Assembly: GCA_004346725.1 (NCBI GenBank)
Contig: SMDE01000003.1
Span: 124,001 to 188,000 of the forward strand
From: Phytobacter diazotrophicus
GTDB taxonomy: Bacteria > Pseudomonadota > Gammaproteobacteria > Enterobacterales > Enterobacteriaceae
Reading direction: 5' to 3'
DNA: 64,000 nucleotides
The position numbers and the translations under genes were made by a program. The notes below the pieces were generated by a model. It worked only from the letters and a program-made list of their open reading frames with translations, was not told the origin of the DNA and did no database searches. The stretch's first letter is position 1, and each line of letters starts with the position of its first letter. Positions 22,518-32,422 of this stretch are shown one piece after another.

Positions 22518-24665
22518 TTAACTTACAAAATCAGTTTCCTGCTTGTCCCAAAACTTTTCGCCCTGCTCAGCCATTTGTAACAAAAGCTGACAAGGTGCAA
22601 AACGTTCCCCATAAAGCGAAGCCAGGCGCTGCAGAGTTGCGACAATATCACCCGCGCCAAGGGTATCCATATAGCGGAACGGGCCGCCCAGGAAAGGCGG
22701 AAAACCGATGCCAAACACCGCGCCAATATCACCATCTCGCGGGCTGCGAATCACCTTCTCGGCGAAACAGCGTGCGGCCTCGTTAAGCATCATCATGACG
22801 CATCGTTCGGCAATCTGTTCTGCCGATAATTTGCCTGTGCCAGATGCCCCCACAAGCGGGTAAATTGCCGGGTCAGGCTGTTTGTTGCTTTTACGCCCTT
22901 TCTTACCGTAAAGATAGAAACCGCGCTCATTTTTTCTGCCTTTGCGATCGTCATTCAATATTGCAGAAACGACGCTTGCAGGGGCACTAAAACGATCACC
23001 ATAAGCAGCCTCCAGTACAGGGATAATTTTAGTCCCGGTGTCGATGCCCACTTCATCCAAAAGTTGGATTGGGCCGACAGGAAAGCCAAATTTTACCAGC
23101 GCCTTATCGATATTCTCGATACGTTCCCCTTCGCTCAGGAGCCGCATCGCTTCGCTCATATAAGGCGCCAGAATGCGGTTCACGTAAAAACCCGCTTTGT
23201 CCGCCACGACGATCGGCGTTTTGCCCTGCTTCTTAGCCAGTTTCACCACTGTTGAAATAGTTTGTTCGTCGGTACCGGCATGGGGAATGACTTCCACCAA
23301 TGGCATCTTCTCAACCGGGCTAAAAAAATGTAATCCGATAATATTCCCAGGACGTGCAGCCCTGGCCGCAATATCACCAATCGGCAATGACGACGTATTG
23401 GAGGCAAAAATGGTCTGCGGCGCACACTGCGCTTCAATCTCCGCCACCATCTGTTGCTTAAGAGTCAAATCTTCGAATACGGCCTCTATCACCACATCCC
23501 GATGGGAAAAACCGCTGTAGTCCGTAGTACCGGAAATGCGCGCCATTTGCGCATCACGCTCAGCAGATTTGAGATGGCGGCGACGCACCTTTTTATCAAG
23601 CTGTTCCCAGCTATATTTCAGCGCGTGGTTAATGCCTTTCGGATTAATATCTTTTATGCGAACCGGGAGATTACCCTTCACTGCCGTCACGTAGGCGATC
23701 CCGCCGCCCATTAACCCACCGCCGAGAACACCAACAGAGCGCAGCGGACCGGCGGCAACCGGGCTGCCGGGGTCTTTTTTCACCTCAGTGCTGGCAAAGA
23801 AAATATGCCGCAGCGCCTGCGATTGCGGGGTCATAGCCAGTTGACCAAACGCGCGTGCTTCGGCGTCATAACCACTGCTACTGCCCTGGCTTAAGCCCGT
23901 TTCGATAACATTCAGAATACGGGTCGTCGCGGGGTAGTTGCCCTGGGTTTTTTGCTCGGTTTTTTTCGCGACCATGCGGAATAACAGCGCGCGGACCAGC
24001 GGCCCGGCCAGCAGACGTTCACGTACCGGCAGGCTGCGGCTGGCAGGACGGCCCTGCGCGGCAAGCTCTGTGGCAGCATCCAGCAAAATGGACACCGGCA
24101 CGACATCATCCACCAGCCCGGCTTTTAACGCCTGGCGCGCGCGCAGTTGTTTACCGGTCAGGATCATATCCAGTGCAGTGCTTACTCCGACCAGACGCGG
24201 CAGCCGCTGGGTGCCACCAGAACCAGGCAGCAGACCAAGCTGCACTTCGGGCAGCCCCAGGACCGTCTTCACATCATCCGTACAAATTCGGCGATGGCAG
24301 GCTAATGCCAGTTCCAGACCGCCGCCAAGACATGGGCCATGGATGGCGGCGATCACCGGGATCGACAGCGCGTGGATCTCGGCCATGATCTGCTGCCCCT
24401 GGCGCGCCAGATCTTCGGCCTCTTTCGCCGTTTTGCAGCGATCGATCATGTTGATATCCGCCCCGGCGATAAAATTATCCGGTTTTGCGGAAATGAACAC
24501 CACGCCGCGAATCTGTTTGTTTTCACGAATTTGTTTAAGGATGGCGCGTACCTGGCTGCCAAACTCCGCCTTTAGCGTGTTCATCTTTTCGCCGGGAACA
24601 TCAATAGTGACAACGGCAACATTGTCCGGGCGTACAACGAGGGTAAATGCTGAGGTCATGTCCAT
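22518..24665 (-). CDS. fadJ: Fatty acid oxidation complex alpha subunit FadJ
   Basis: Anaerobic beta-oxidation multienzyme. The N-terminal half is enoyl-CoA hydratase/isomerase, with the crotonase signature ending [15 protein letters not shown]. The C-terminal half is L-3-hydroxyacyl-CoA dehydrogenase, with NAD-binding [18 protein letters not shown] and the [16 protein letters not shown] motif. Length 715 (E. coli 714). Its start overlaps the last base of fadI, so the pair is coupled and works as a FadI-FadJ complex. Confidence 0.97.
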   Translation of the reverse strand: MDMTSAFTLVVRPDNVAVVTIDVPGEKMNTLKAEFGSQVRAILKQIRENKQIRGVVFISAKPDNFIAGADINMIDRCKTAKEAEDLARQGQQIMAEIHALSIPVIAAIHGPCLGGGLELALACHRRICTDDVKTVLGLPEVQLGLLPGSGGTQRLPRLVGVSTALDMILTGKQLRARQALKAGLVDDVVPVSILLDAATELAAQGRPASRSLPVRERLLAGPLVRALLFRMVAKKTEQKTQGNYPATTRILNVIETGLSQGSSSGYDAEARAFGQLAMTPQSQALRHIFFASTEVKKDPGSPVAAGPLRSVGVLGGGLMGGGIAYVTAVKGNLPVRIKDINPKGINHALKYSWEQLDKKVRRRHLKSAERDAQMARISGTTDYSGFSHRDVVIEAVFEDLTLKQQMVAEIEAQCAPQTIFASNTSSLPIGDIAARAARPGNIIGLHFFSPVEKMPLVEVIPHAGTDEQTISTVVKLAKKQGKTPIVVADKAGFYVNRILAPYMSEAMRLLSEGERIENIDKALVKFGFPVGPIQLLDEVGIDTGTKIIPVLEAAYGDRFSAPASVVSAILNDDRKGRKNERGFYLYGKKGRKSNKQPDPAIYPLVGASGTGKLSAEQIAERCVMMMLNEAARCFAEKVIRSPRDGDIGAVFGIGFPPFLGGPFRYMDTLGAGDIVATLQRLASLYGERFAPCQLLLQMAEQGEKFWDKQETDFVS

Positions 24666-25975
24666 TATTCGGCCTCCAGAACCATAGCTGCGCCAAGCCC
24701 GCCTGCGGCACAGGCGGTGACAAGGCCAAATCCGCCGCCGCGTCTGCGCAGTTCATGCAAGGTTTGGGTGATCATTCGCGCGCCGGTTGCCGCAAACGGA
24801 TGCCCGTAAGCAATTGATCCCCCCAGCACGTTGAATTTGCTGTCATCCACCTCACCCGTTGCCTGCGACCGGCCCAATACATCGCGGGCAAAACGCTCGC
24901 TGGCCATCAGTTTCAGGTTGGTCAGGGTTTGCGACGCAAAAGCTTCGTGCATATCCAGTAAGGTTAAATCCGCCATCGTCAGCCCTGCTCTGTCGAGCGC
25001 CAGCGGCGTCGCCCAGGCGGGTCCCAGCAGCATGTCCTGCTGCACGTCAATGGCGGTGAAAGCATAGCTTCGCAGGTATCCCAGAGGCTGCAAACCCAGC
25101 TCTTTCGCCCGCGATTCGGTCATCAGGATCACTGCTGCCGCGCCATCGGTAAGGGGAGTACTGTTCGCCGCGGTCACGGTGCCGTGTCGACGATCAAAGG
25201 CCGGACGCAGTTTGGCGTAATCTGCGAGGCTGGAATTTTGCCGTACATTATTGTCCTGGGTTATCGGATCGCGAAAAGGTGGCGCATAGGCGGTCATCAC
25301 TTCATCCGCCAGCTTTCCTTCAGCCCAGGCCTGCGCCGCAAACTGGTGAGAACGGTGGGCCAGCGCATCCTGTTCTTGACGCGTGATGCCATAGGTTTTC
25401 GCCATCTGCTCTGCGGTATCGCCCATGCGTAAACCGGTAGAATATTCAGCTACCGCAGGCGGCACCGGCAGTAAATCACGCAGCCGTAAACGGGAGAAAA
25501 GCTTTAATTTTTGCCCCGTGCTGCGCGCTTTGTTGGCATCAACCAGCACGCGAGCCAATTTTTTGCTCACGCCGATGGGCAACACTGATGAGGAGTCAGC
25601 ACCACCCGCGATACCTGCACGGATCGTCCCCGCCATCAGGCTTTCGGCAACGTTTGCCACCGCCTGAAAACTGGTGGCACAGGCGCGGCTGACGCTGTAG
25701 GCATCGGTGTGCACGCTCATGCCCGTTCCCAGCACGATTTCTCGCGCGATATTCGGCGCTTCCGGCATTTGCACCACCTGGCCAAAGACCAGTTGCTCAA
25801 TGATTTCCGGCGGGATTTCGCTACGGGCAAGGAGTTCGCCCACCACCATTTTGCCGAGATCGATAGCCGGGACACCGTGGAATACCGTTGCCTGACGGGC
25901 AAATGGCGTACGTAATCCACTGACAATGGCGATGCGGTCGCCCTGACGGGTGACAAGCGGTAATGCCTGACTCAT
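24665..25975 (-). CDS. fadI: 3-ketoacyl-CoA thiolase FadI
   Basis: Thiolase partner of FadJ, cleaving 3-ketoacyl-CoA to acetyl-CoA. The nucleophile C99 lies in [13 protein letters not shown]. The C-terminal motifs [17 protein letters not shown] (His) and [16 protein letters not shown] (second Cys) are intact. Length 436, as in E. coli. A FadR operator lies 31 bp upstream. Confidence 0.97.
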   Translation of the reverse strand: MSQALPLVTRQGDRIAIVSGLRTPFARQATVFHGVPAIDLGKMVVGELLARSEIPPEIIEQLVFGQVVQMPEAPNIAREIVLGTGMSVHTDAYSVSRACATSFQAVANVAESLMAGTIRAGIAGGADSSSVLPIGVSKKLARVLVDANKARSTGQKLKLFSRLRLRDLLPVPPAVAEYSTGLRMGDTAEQMAKTYGITRQEQDALAHRSHQFAAQAWAEGKLADEVMTAYAPPFRDPITQDNNVRQNSSLADYAKLRPAFDRRHGTVTAANSTPLTDGAAAVILMTESRAKELGLQPLGYLRSYAFTAIDVQQDMLLGPAWATPLALDRAGLTMADLTLLDMHEAFASQTLTNLKLMASERFARDVLGRSQATGEVDDSKFNVLGGSIAYGHPFAATGARMITQTLHELRRRGGGFGLVTACAAGGLGAAMVLEAE

Positions 25976-26004
25976 AACACTCCCCTGTTAACAGCATGAT
26001 GCAC

Positions 26005-26023
26005 TAGTGGTCGGACCTGATAA
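26005..26023. promoter_or_regulatory. FadR operator upstream of fadI
   Basis: TAGTGGTCGGACCTGATAA. The reverse complement TCAGGTCCGACCACTA carries the FadR core GGTCCGACC. It is located between yfcZ and the fadI start, so FadR repression, lifted by long-chain acyl-CoA, is expected. Confidence 0.82.
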
Positions 26024-26097
26024 CAGTCTTAACTAATTATTTACATTTAGCCAATGGGGGAAAGAAAAAAGTGGGAGGTAAAACACAGAGATGATTG

Positions 26098-26125
26098 AAA
26101 AAACGCTCCCGCAGATGCAGGAGCG
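26098..26125 (-). terminator. Rho-independent terminator of yfcZ
   Basis: Stem CGCTCC / GGAGCG (26104-26109, 26120-26125) followed on the minus strand by a run of six T. It lies 13 bp past the yfcZ stop. Confidence 0.82.
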
Positions 26126-26137
26126 CAGGCAGGAAGA

Positions 26138-26422
26138 TTAACGCAGACCTAACTGGAAAATCAGGGTTTCCGCTTCGCAAGCGAAAACAAAATCGATATC
26201 CAGACGCACGCCGCCATCAACCTCAGTGAACGTTGAGGTGATCTGGCAAGGATCTGACTCCACGCCACGCGCGCGCGCCGTCAGCGCAGCCAGCGTCTCT
26301 TCTGCATCGGTGCGGTTTGTGAACACACGGCTATACGAGGCGGTGCAATCGGAGTTGTCCATGATGGTACCAACATCCATACAGCAGCAAACCGGGGTTT
26401 CATCAGCACTGCATTTACTCAT
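26138..26422 (-). CDS. yfcZ: YfcZ/YiiS family protein
   Basis: A 94-residue small cytoplasmic protein, cysteine-rich at the N-terminus (MSKCSADETPVCCCMDVG), of unknown function. The ATG at 26422 is used in E. coli and follows a GGAAAT-type ribosome-binding site. The frame stays open 58 codons further upstream, but that part has no counterpart in the E. coli protein. Divergent from fadL, between fadI and fadL as in E. coli. Confidence 0.92.
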   Translation of the reverse strand: MSKCSADETPVCCCMDVGTIMDNSDCTASYSRVFTNRTDAEETLAALTARARGVESDPCQITSTFTEVDGGVRLDIDFVFACEAETLIFQLGLR

Positions 26423-26792
26423 TGTGATTTCCTCTGAATTCGCACCCAAGGTGCCAAATAAACGTTGTGCATATTTTACCCCCCTCAATAACGCGTCTCC
26501 AGTTGATAATTTGAGGAAGCGCCCTAAGTGACCGAAATCACACTTAAAAATGATCCAGAACAAAAACCACCCATTATCATTAGCGGCGCTGGCCACAATT
26601 TTGCCACGCAGATCCCGTTTCGAAGATCACAATTGAAAAATTTTATATACAAGCTTGCAACATTTGCTCTGGTCCGACCTATACTCTCGCCACTGGTCTG
26701 ATTTCTATGAAGTACCGCAGACCCTACACTTCGCGCTCCTGTTACACCACGTAACATAGTTTAAATAAAAATAACCGGATGAGGTTTTGGTC
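26423..26792. promoter_or_regulatory. fadL regulatory region with two FadR operators
   Basis: 370 bp without a gene, between the divergent starts of yfcZ and fadL. Two FadR-type sites are present: CTGGTCCGACCT (26669-26680) and CTGGTCTGATTT (26693-26704), in the spacing known for E. coli fadL (OL1 and OL2). The yfcZ side is AT-rich. FadR repression of fadL is the expected outcome. Confidence 0.88.
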
Positions 26793-28121
26793 ATGAGCCA
26801 TAAAAACCTGTTTACCAAATCTGCACTCGCAGTTGCAGTGGCAATCGTCTCCACCCAGGCCTGGTCCGCAGGCTTCCAACTCAACGAGTTTTCTTCTTCT
26901 GGTCTTGGCCGCGCCTATTCCGGCGAAGGCGCTATTGCAGATGACGCGGGCAACGTCAGCCGCAACCCGGCGCTGATCATGATGTTTGACCGTCCGACTT
27001 TCTCCGCGGGTGCTATTTTCGTTGACCCGGATGTTGATATTTCAGGCACGTCACGAACAGGTGCCAGCCTCAATTCGAAAAATATTGCGCCAACAGCATG
27101 GGTTCCAAACCTCCATTTCGTCGCGCCAATTAATGATCAGTTTGGCTGGGGCGCGTCGGTTACCTCTAATTACGGTTTAGCAACCGAGTTTAATAACAGT
27201 TATGCCGCAGGCGCATACGGCGGTAAGACAGATCTGGAAACCCTGAACCTGAACCTGAGCGGTGCTTATCGTCTGAATAACCACTGGAGTTTCGGTCTGG
27301 GCTTTGATGCGGTGTATGCCAAAGCGAAGATCGAGCGCTACGCAGGTGACCTGGGCAAAATCGTTGTTGGCTCAGGCGCGTTACCACCGATCCCAGGCCT
27401 TGCACAGCAGGTTGCAGGTATCCCGGCAAATACTCAGATAGCTTATCTGAAAGGTGATGAGTGGGGCTTCGGCTGGAACGCCGGTATCCTTTATGAACTC
27501 GATAAAAACAACCGTTACGGCTTAACCTACCGTTCTGAGGTGAAAGTCGACTTTGATGGCGATTACAAGAGCAGTCTGCCTTCAGCCTATAACCAGATCC
27601 TCGGCAACTTCGGTCTGCCAATGGGCACCAATGGCAGCACCACTGGCGGTTCTCTGACCCTCAACCTGCCGGAAATGTGGGAAATCTCAGGCTATAACCG
27701 CGTTGCGCCGCAATGGGCTATCCACTACAGCATGGCCTATACCAGTTGGAGTCAGTTCCAGGAGCTGAAAGCGACAAACAGCAACGGTCAGACTCTGTTC
27801 TATAAAGATGAAAGCTTTAAAGATTCTTACCGTATCGCGCTGGGTACCACCTACTATATGGACGATAACTGGACCTTCCGTACCGGTATCGCCTTTGATG
27901 ACAGCCCGGTTCCGGCCGACAAACGTTCTATCTCCATTCCGGACCAGGACCGTTTCTGGCTGAGCGCAGGTACCACTTATGCGTTTAATAAAGATGCGTC
28001 TGTGGATGTCGGCGTGTCTTATATGCACGGTCAGAAAGTGAGCTTCCAGGAAGGCCCGTACAAGTTCACATCAGAAGGTCGTGCGTGGCTGTACGGCGCG
28101 AACTTTAACTACGCGTTCTGA
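26793..28121 (+). CDS. fadL: Long-chain fatty acid outer membrane transporter FadL
   Basis: Fourteen-strand outer-membrane channel for long-chain fatty acids. Signal peptide [10 protein letters not shown]... to AWSA (residues 1-26), mature N-terminus [20 protein letters not shown], which forms the hatch, and the C-terminal aromatic FNYAF typical of Omp proteins. The ATG at 26793 with GAGG ahead is chosen over a TTG six bases upstream. 442 residues. The surface loops around residues 190-215 and 265-285 differ most from E. coli, as expected for phage-exposed loops. Confidence 0.96.
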   Translation: MSHKNLFTKSALAVAVAIVSTQAWSAGFQLNEFSSSGLGRAYSGEGAIADDAGNVSRNPALIMMFDRPTFSAGAIFVDPDVDISGTSRTGASLNSKNIAPTAWVPNLHFVAPINDQFGWGASVTSNYGLATEFNNSYAAGAYGGKTDLETLNLNLSGAYRLNNHWSFGLGFDAVYAKAKIERYAGDLGKIVVGSGALPPIPGLAQQVAGIPANTQIAYLKGDEWGFGWNAGILYELDKNNRYGLTYRSEVKVDFDGDYKSSLPSAYNQILGNFGLPMGTNGSTTGGSLTLNLPEMWEISGYNRVAPQWAIHYSMAYTSWSQFQELKATNSNGQTLFYKDESFKDSYRIALGTTYYMDDNWTFRTGIAFDDSPVPADKRSISIPDQDRFWLSAGTTYAFNKDASVDVGVSYMHGQKVSFQEGPYKFTSEGRAWLYGANFNYAF

Positions 28122-28135
28122 TTTATTGCAGACGT

Positions 28136-28166
28136 AAAAAAGGTGAGCTTCGCGCTCACCTTTTTT
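28136..28166. terminator. Bidirectional terminator between fadL and mlaA
   Basis: Stem GGTGAGC / GCTCACC (28142-28148, 28154-28160) flanked by six A and six T. It serves the converging fadL and mlaA transcripts. Confidence 0.93.
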
Positions 28167-28169
28167 CGT

Positions 28170-28922
28170 TTATTCGGAGTCGATATCTTTGAGGTCACCC
28201 TGAATCGCCTGGGCGTTCGGGTTTTCCTGCGGTTTGAGCTTACCGCCGTTGGCGATAAAGTCATGACGCTGGAAGTAGGCTTCACGCACCATAATATAAG
28301 GGTCGGAAGACTGACGCAGCAGGCCGTCGGAATCGAGCAACTGCGCGCGGGTTTCAATACCTTCCACCGTCCATTTACCAACCGACAGCGGCCAGGTCAG
28401 CCAGGACAGCACCGGATAGAGCGTATCCGCCATGTCGCCGCCATCTTCACGAAGCGTAAAGCTGCCGTAGAATGGCAACTGCATGTACGGCCCGTACCCA
28501 ACGCCATAATGCCCCAGCGTGCTACCAAAACGGTGCGGTTCAACGCGCTGCAGTTTCGGGTTCGACATCCCTGCAACATCCATCAGGCCACCCATACCCA
28601 GCAAGGTGTTGAGGAAGAAGCGCGTAAAGTGAACCATACCCTGATAGGGATCGCCCTGCAGGAAGTAGTTCACCATGATGGCCGGTTCTTCAAGGTTGCT
28701 GGTGAAATTGCTCAGGCCGTTACGCGCGGGCTGCGGCACATAATCACGCCATGCCACCGCAACGGGACGCACAACATATGGGTCCAGGACATTAAAGTTG
28801 AAGTTGTACATGGTGCGGTTAAATCCTTCCAGTGGATCTGAACGCCCCTGCGTGTCTCCTGAACTGGCGCAGCCCGCCAACAGTGTGGTTGCCAGCGCAA
28901 TCGCCGACACACGAAATTTCAT
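28170..28922 (-). CDS. mlaA: Outer-membrane lipid asymmetry lipoprotein MlaA (VacJ)
   Basis: Outer-membrane component of the Mla system, removing mislocalised phospholipids from the outer leaflet together with OmpC/F. Lipoprotein signal with lipobox LLAGC, lipidated Cys18. VacJ-domain stretches FNRTMYNFNFNVLDPYVV and RFFLNTLLGMGGLMDVA are intact. 250 residues (E. coli 251). The acidic tail is variable. Confidence 0.96.
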   Translation of the reverse strand: MKFRVSAIALATTLLAGCASSGDTQGRSDPLEGFNRTMYNFNFNVLDPYVVRPVAVAWRDYVPQPARNGLSNFTSNLEEPAIMVNYFLQGDPYQGMVHFTRFFLNTLLGMGGLMDVAGMSNPKLQRVEPHRFGSTLGHYGVGYGPYMQLPFYGSFTLREDGGDMADTLYPVLSWLTWPLSVGKWTVEGIETRAQLLDSDGLLRQSSDPYIMVREAYFQRHDFIANGGKLKPQENPNAQAIQGDLKDIDSE

Positions 28923-29231
28923 AGGTGTCTCCCTGAAGAAAATGGCTTTCGCTCAGTGCCATCCAGAAGGGCACAAACGCAATCTGCCTTGGTTCGCGTC
29001 ATAAACATGCAAGGCATTGTATCAGCACACCTTGTGTTGTCTACGCAACGCGCGAATCTCATATTGAGCATAGTCGCAGTTTGTCCCCTCGTTTCGTTAC
29101 AATTTTATCTCATCTTCGCCAAAGTCATATCACCATAGCTGCCATCTCCACCAAATTAGGAGGAAGCCCTCCAGACCTTCTAAAAAAAGTCGCTACGCTT
29201 AGACCATGGGCCACAAGTAGACAGAGGCAAT
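28923..29231. promoter_or_regulatory. Divergent mlaA / yfdC promoter region
   Basis: 309 bp between the divergent starts of mlaA and yfdC with no reading frame I believe. It should hold both promoters. A small GGAGG-AAGC-CCTCC palindrome (about 29159-29172) is visible. I recognise no specific operator. Confidence 0.5.
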
Positions 29232-30158
29232 ATGGACGGCATCAAAGACGAGAAAATCGACAAACACAGCGACGGAATAGATGTGGAAAGCGAAGAGAAA
29301 ATAGGTGGCGAGCAAATTGAAGTAGATGAAGAGCGCCTCCCCTCCCGCGCGATGGCTATCCATGAGCATATCCGTCAGGACGGCGAAAAAGAGCTGGAAC
29401 GCGATGCCATGGCGCTGTTTTGGTCCGCTATCGCCGCCGGGCTGTCGATGGGTGCCTCGCTGCTGGCAAAGGGGATTTTTCACGTTCAGCTCGCAGGCGT
29501 ACCGGCCGCCTTTATTCTGGAGAACCTCGGCTATACCTTCGGCTTTATTATTGTGATTATGGCCCGCCAGCAGCTTTTTACTGAAAACACCGTTACCGCT
29601 GTACTTCCAGTGATGCAAAAGCCCTCATGGGTCAATTTTGGCCTGATGATGCGCCTGTGGAGCGTTGTGCTGCTGGGGAATCTCATTGGTACGGGTATCG
29701 CGGCGTGGGCTTTTGAATATATGCCGATTTTTGATGAACCGACGCGCGACGCGTTCGTTAAAATTGGTATGGATGTAATGAAGAATTCGCCGATGGAGAT
29801 GTTTTCCAACGCCATTATTTCCGGCTGGATTATCGCCACCATGGTCTGGATGTTCCCGTCTGCGGGTGCTGCGAAAATCGTGGTTATTATTCTGATGACC
29901 TGGCTTATCGCTCTGGCCGACACCACCCATATCGTGGTGGGTGCGGTGGAGATTTTTTATCTCATCTTTAATGGCAATATCCACTGGAGCGAATTTTTCT
30001 GGCCGTTTGCGCTTCCGACCCTTGCCGGAAATATCTGCGGCGGTACGTTTATCTTCGCGCTACTGAGCCACGCGCAAATTCGCAATGACATGATTAACAA
30101 ACGCAAAGCCGAGGCAAAAGCCAAAGCAAAACAGGAAACAGCCGAAAACAGGGGCTGA
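29232..30158 (+). CDS. yfdC: Formate/nitrite transporter family protein YfdC
   Basis: FNT-family inner-membrane channel-like protein, substrate unknown. A long charged N-terminal cytoplasmic region (about residues 1-62) precedes six hydrophobic helices, with FNT-like repeats such as AAGLSMGASLLAKGIFHV and FALPTLAGNICGGTF. The C-terminus is Lys/Ala-rich. 308 residues, start supported by GAGG 6 bases upstream. Conserved neighbour of mlaA and argW. Confidence 0.92.
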   Translation: MDGIKDEKIDKHSDGIDVESEEKIGGEQIEVDEERLPSRAMAIHEHIRQDGEKELERDAMALFWSAIAAGLSMGASLLAKGIFHVQLAGVPAAFILENLGYTFGFIIVIMARQQLFTENTVTAVLPVMQKPSWVNFGLMMRLWSVVLLGNLIGTGIAAWAFEYMPIFDEPTRDAFVKIGMDVMKNSPMEMFSNAIISGWIIATMVWMFPSAGAAKIVVIILMTWLIALADTTHIVVGAVEIFYLIFNGNIHWSEFFWPFALPTLAGNICGGTFIFALLSHAQIRNDMINKRKAEAKAKAKQETAENRG

Positions 30159-30232
30159 CTGGCGACACTTTAACCACTCGGGCGCAGGACACTTAACGCA
30201 AAGGCGAAATGACGTTATACTCCTGCCGCCTC

Positions 30233-30307
30233 GTCCCCTTAGTTAAATGGATATAACGAGCCCCTCCTAAGGGCTAGTTGCAGGTTCGATTCCTGCAGGG
30301 GACACCA
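30233..30307 (+). tRNA. argW: tRNA-Arg (anticodon CCT)
   Basis: Full cloverleaf with encoded CCA: acceptor GTCCCCT / AGGGGAC, anticodon loop CTCCTAA with anticodon CCT at 30266-30268, and T arm with GGTTCGATTCC. It differs from E. coli argW at only a few bases. In E. coli K-12 this gene is the attachment site of prophage CPS-53; here it marks the end of E. coli-like gene order. Confidence 0.97.
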
Positions 30308-30910
30308 TACACACCACTCCTGACCTCTGGCGAAACCGCTCTTCCCGGCGTATGCCCGTATGCCATGCCACCATTAGTGGGTCAGTTGATCTTCATTTCC
30401 AGGTTTACCTTTTAACTACCTAAAGACAAATTTATCTGATGTCGGCTAAATCAGTGCTGATAAGCGCTTATTGTCATGATAGCTACGCCGATCTGATTAT
30501 CATTGCCGGATATCGCCGGAACAACGCATTGCGATTCAGACCCGCTATGACCTGAGCGGTTAATATACGCAAGGCGGCAGACATTCTCAGACATACATCC
30601 ATGTAAAGCCATTCGGATGAGATCAATGTCAATATTTTCTATTTATCAGGATAAGCATCCGCTAAAAAACGCTTTCCCCGAATCATTATTTTTAATCTGA
30701 CACCCTTAGTTAATACAACAACTCCCGGAATAGCCCAAATCGTATGTAAATAACCAGACCCACTTTTTTAATGTAGCAACAGTACAATATTCATAAAGCA
30801 GTGCTTTAGCGTAAATTATTCGACAAATGGCAATAACCAGCCACACTTTTAATGTTGTTTTCTCGCATCTTTCCAGCTCTGCACATTTCAACATCAATAA
30901 GGAGTTAGTT
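30308..30910. other. Non-coding stretch between argW and the tail-collar gene
   Basis: 603 bp, more AT-rich than the core. I see no credible gene, no integrase remnant and no repeat of the argW 3' end. A perfect 12-bp palindrome ATAAGCGCTTAT lies at 30460-30471. The last 150 bp, with several TATAAT-like strings, probably hold the promoter for the tail-collar gene. Confidence 0.6.
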
Positions 30911-31486
30911 ATGGACTGTTATATGGGAACAATTCTTCCTTTTGCTTTTAACTACGCACCAAGCTATTTTGATTTCTGCAATGGGCAACAATATAGAGTT
31001 TCGCAATATCAGGCGCTTTTCGCTTTGTTGGGCAAATTTTACGGTGGTGATGGCGCAACAACGTTTAACCTGCCTAATCTCCAGGGGCGAATGCCTATTG
31101 GTTTCGGTCAGCTACAAACGGTTATTCATAACATGGGCGATACTGGTGGCACTGCCAATGTTCAGTTGTCTACGGCAAATATGCCAGCACACACGCATAC
31201 CCCCGCTTTACAGGTAAAATTACAGGCCAGCGGCACTGCCAACCCCACAACACCGGCCAGTATCCCCTCAGCACAGGCGCCGTTCATTGGTGCATCCGGC
31301 GGCGGCACGGGGCTGGCAACCATCTGGTCAACCACACTAAAAGATCCTGTAGACGTCGGCGGTACCAGTATTACGGGTCAACTGAACCCTACAGGCGGGA
31401 ATGTCCCTGTATCTGTCATGAACCCATTTCTGGCGATTAACTTCTGTATCGCAGTCACCGGAATATTCCCCATGCGCAATGATTAA
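30911..31486 (+). CDS. Phage-tail-collar (MdpB-like) protein
   Basis: A 191-residue protein of the tail collar family, like the microcystin-dependent protein MdpB. It has the hallmark N-terminal pattern MGTILPFAFNYAP...FDFCNGQ, then LFALLGKFYGGDGATTFNLP and LQGRMPIGFG (residues about 35-72). A Ser/Thr/Pro/Gly-rich middle and the family C-terminus NPFLAINFCIAVTGIFP follow. No signal peptide. The ATG at 30911 follows AAGGAG 7 bases upstream; an earlier in-frame ATG at 30827 is rejected. No other phage genes are near. The function of such stand-alone collar proteins is unknown; a surface or export role is possible. Confidence 0.85.
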   Translation: MDCYMGTILPFAFNYAPSYFDFCNGQQYRVSQYQALFALLGKFYGGDGATTFNLPNLQGRMPIGFGQLQTVIHNMGDTGGTANVQLSTANMPAHTHTPALQVKLQASGTANPTTPASIPSAQAPFIGASGGGTGLATIWSTTLKDPVDVGGTSITGQLNPTGGNVPVSVMNPFLAINFCIAVTGIFPMRND

Positions 31487-31503
31487 CATATCCAGAGGGT
31501 CTT

Positions 31504-31839
31504 ATGCTGGAAGAAATTAACAGCCACTTATTTACATCTTTTATTGGGAAAACCTGTACGATGGATGCTGATAATGGTATGGCGTTAACTTTATCAGTGC
31601 AATCCGTCACATTGCTACCAAGAGCACAAATGCCTACGAAGCGGAATATATCACGTACTCCGTTTATTGTAGAACTGCAGGCCATGGCAAATACACCGTT
31701 GGTGAATGTCTATGGCATCTTACGATTACCTGAAACCACTGAACATCAGGAGTTAAAAATAGAAGGCGTCAATATCAACCGTACTCTGGAAATGGGAAGA
31801 GATCCTGCTTACAGTTATTTCCAGCTCATTTTTAATTAA
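31504..31839 (+). CDS. Small protein following the tail-collar gene
   Basis: 111 residues, starting MLEEINSHLFTSFIGKTC, ribosome-binding site GAGGG. It has no signal peptide or membrane segment and a beta-rich appearance. It looks like the short uncharacterised family (DUF6916-like, from memory) often encoded beside MdpB-type tail collar genes. It starts 17 bp after the collar gene, so the two are probably one transcript ending at the hairpin 31846-31867. Function unknown. Confidence 0.7.
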   Translation: MLEEINSHLFTSFIGKTCTMDADNGMALTLSVQSVTLLPRAQMPTKRNISRTPFIVELQAMANTPLVNVYGILRLPETTEHQELKIEGVNINRTLEMGRDPAYSYFQLIFN

Positions 31840-31845
31840 CGCCCT

Positions 31846-31867
31846 GGCGCAGAAAAATTTCTGCGCC
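31846..31867. terminator. Hairpin between converging operons
   Basis: GGCGCAGAAA-AA-TTTCTGCGCC, a 10-base stem 6 bp after the small-protein gene and 7 bp past the acetyltransferase stop on the other strand. Suited to terminate both directions, although only short T runs follow. Confidence 0.7.
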
Positions 31868-31874
31868 AATATAA

Positions 31875-32384
31875 TTAGCTGTCTGAGGGGTACCACACCC
31901 ATTTATCCGCAACTGTACCTTGTTCCTCACACCGAAATCCCAGAGCCAGATATAACCGTTGGGCATCGTGATTCATTCGCCAGACGGTAGCACTGAGCGG
32001 GCAGCCGACTTTACGGGCAGCAACCTGTAGTTGCTGTAATATCAGGCGTCCGTAACCTTGTCCACGCGCTTGCGGCAACATAGCAATGAATATCACCCTT
32101 GCCTCATTAAGACCAAAATCGACCATCACGGTGCCGACATTCGAACCTGCACGCTCCACCATAAAATGCATGGCATTAGGGTGCTGTTCACCGCTGGATT
32201 GCTGCATCATATACCACTGTTGCTCTCGTACGGTCTCTATAAGCGCCTGTTCACCATCAATCCATTGCAAATCAGGTCTGGCACTCTGATAAATTTGCTC
32301 AATCAACGGCATATCCGATGTGCGTGCAGGCCGCAAAGATAAAACATCTATAGACTTCGAAACCACGGGCTTAGACACCATCAT
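31875..32384 (-). CDS. GNAT-family N-acetyltransferase
   Basis: About 169 residues; acetyl-CoA-binding motif A is visible as PQARGQGYGRLILQQL, followed by YLALGFRCEE typical of GNAT C-termini. Preferred start is the ATG at 32384 (MMVSKPVV), just after AAAGGAG, which is rather close; the ATG at 32381 is equally possible, and an upstream extension to 32462 would overlap the previous gene. It is the last gene of the minus-strand operon, 38 bp after the protease-adaptor gene. The substrate cannot be told; modification of a peptide or of the cluster's exported protein is conceivable. Confidence 0.85.
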   Translation of the reverse strand: MMVSKPVVSKSIDVLSLRPARTSDMPLIEQIYQSARPDLQWIDGEQALIETVREQQWYMMQQSSGEQHPNAMHFMVERAGSNVGTVMVDFGLNEARVIFIAMLPQARGQGYGRLILQQLQVAARKVGCPLSATVWRMNHDAQRLYLALGFRCEEQGTVADKWVWYPSDS

Positions 32385-32422
32385 GACTCCTTTATGAAAG
32401 GTAAATCCTGCCTCCAGACGGA

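Noticed and set aside
26423-26596. N-terminal extension of YfcZ by 58 residues
   Set aside because: The E. coli protein begins MSKCSADE; the extension covers regulatory DNA.
30827-30910. Upstream extension of the tail-collar protein
   Set aside because: The extra 28 residues have no family match, and AAGGAG sits directly before the internal ATG at 30911.
30308-31839. Prophage remnant at argW
   Set aside because: Only a collar-domain protein recalls phage; no integrase, repressor, capsid or att duplication was seen.
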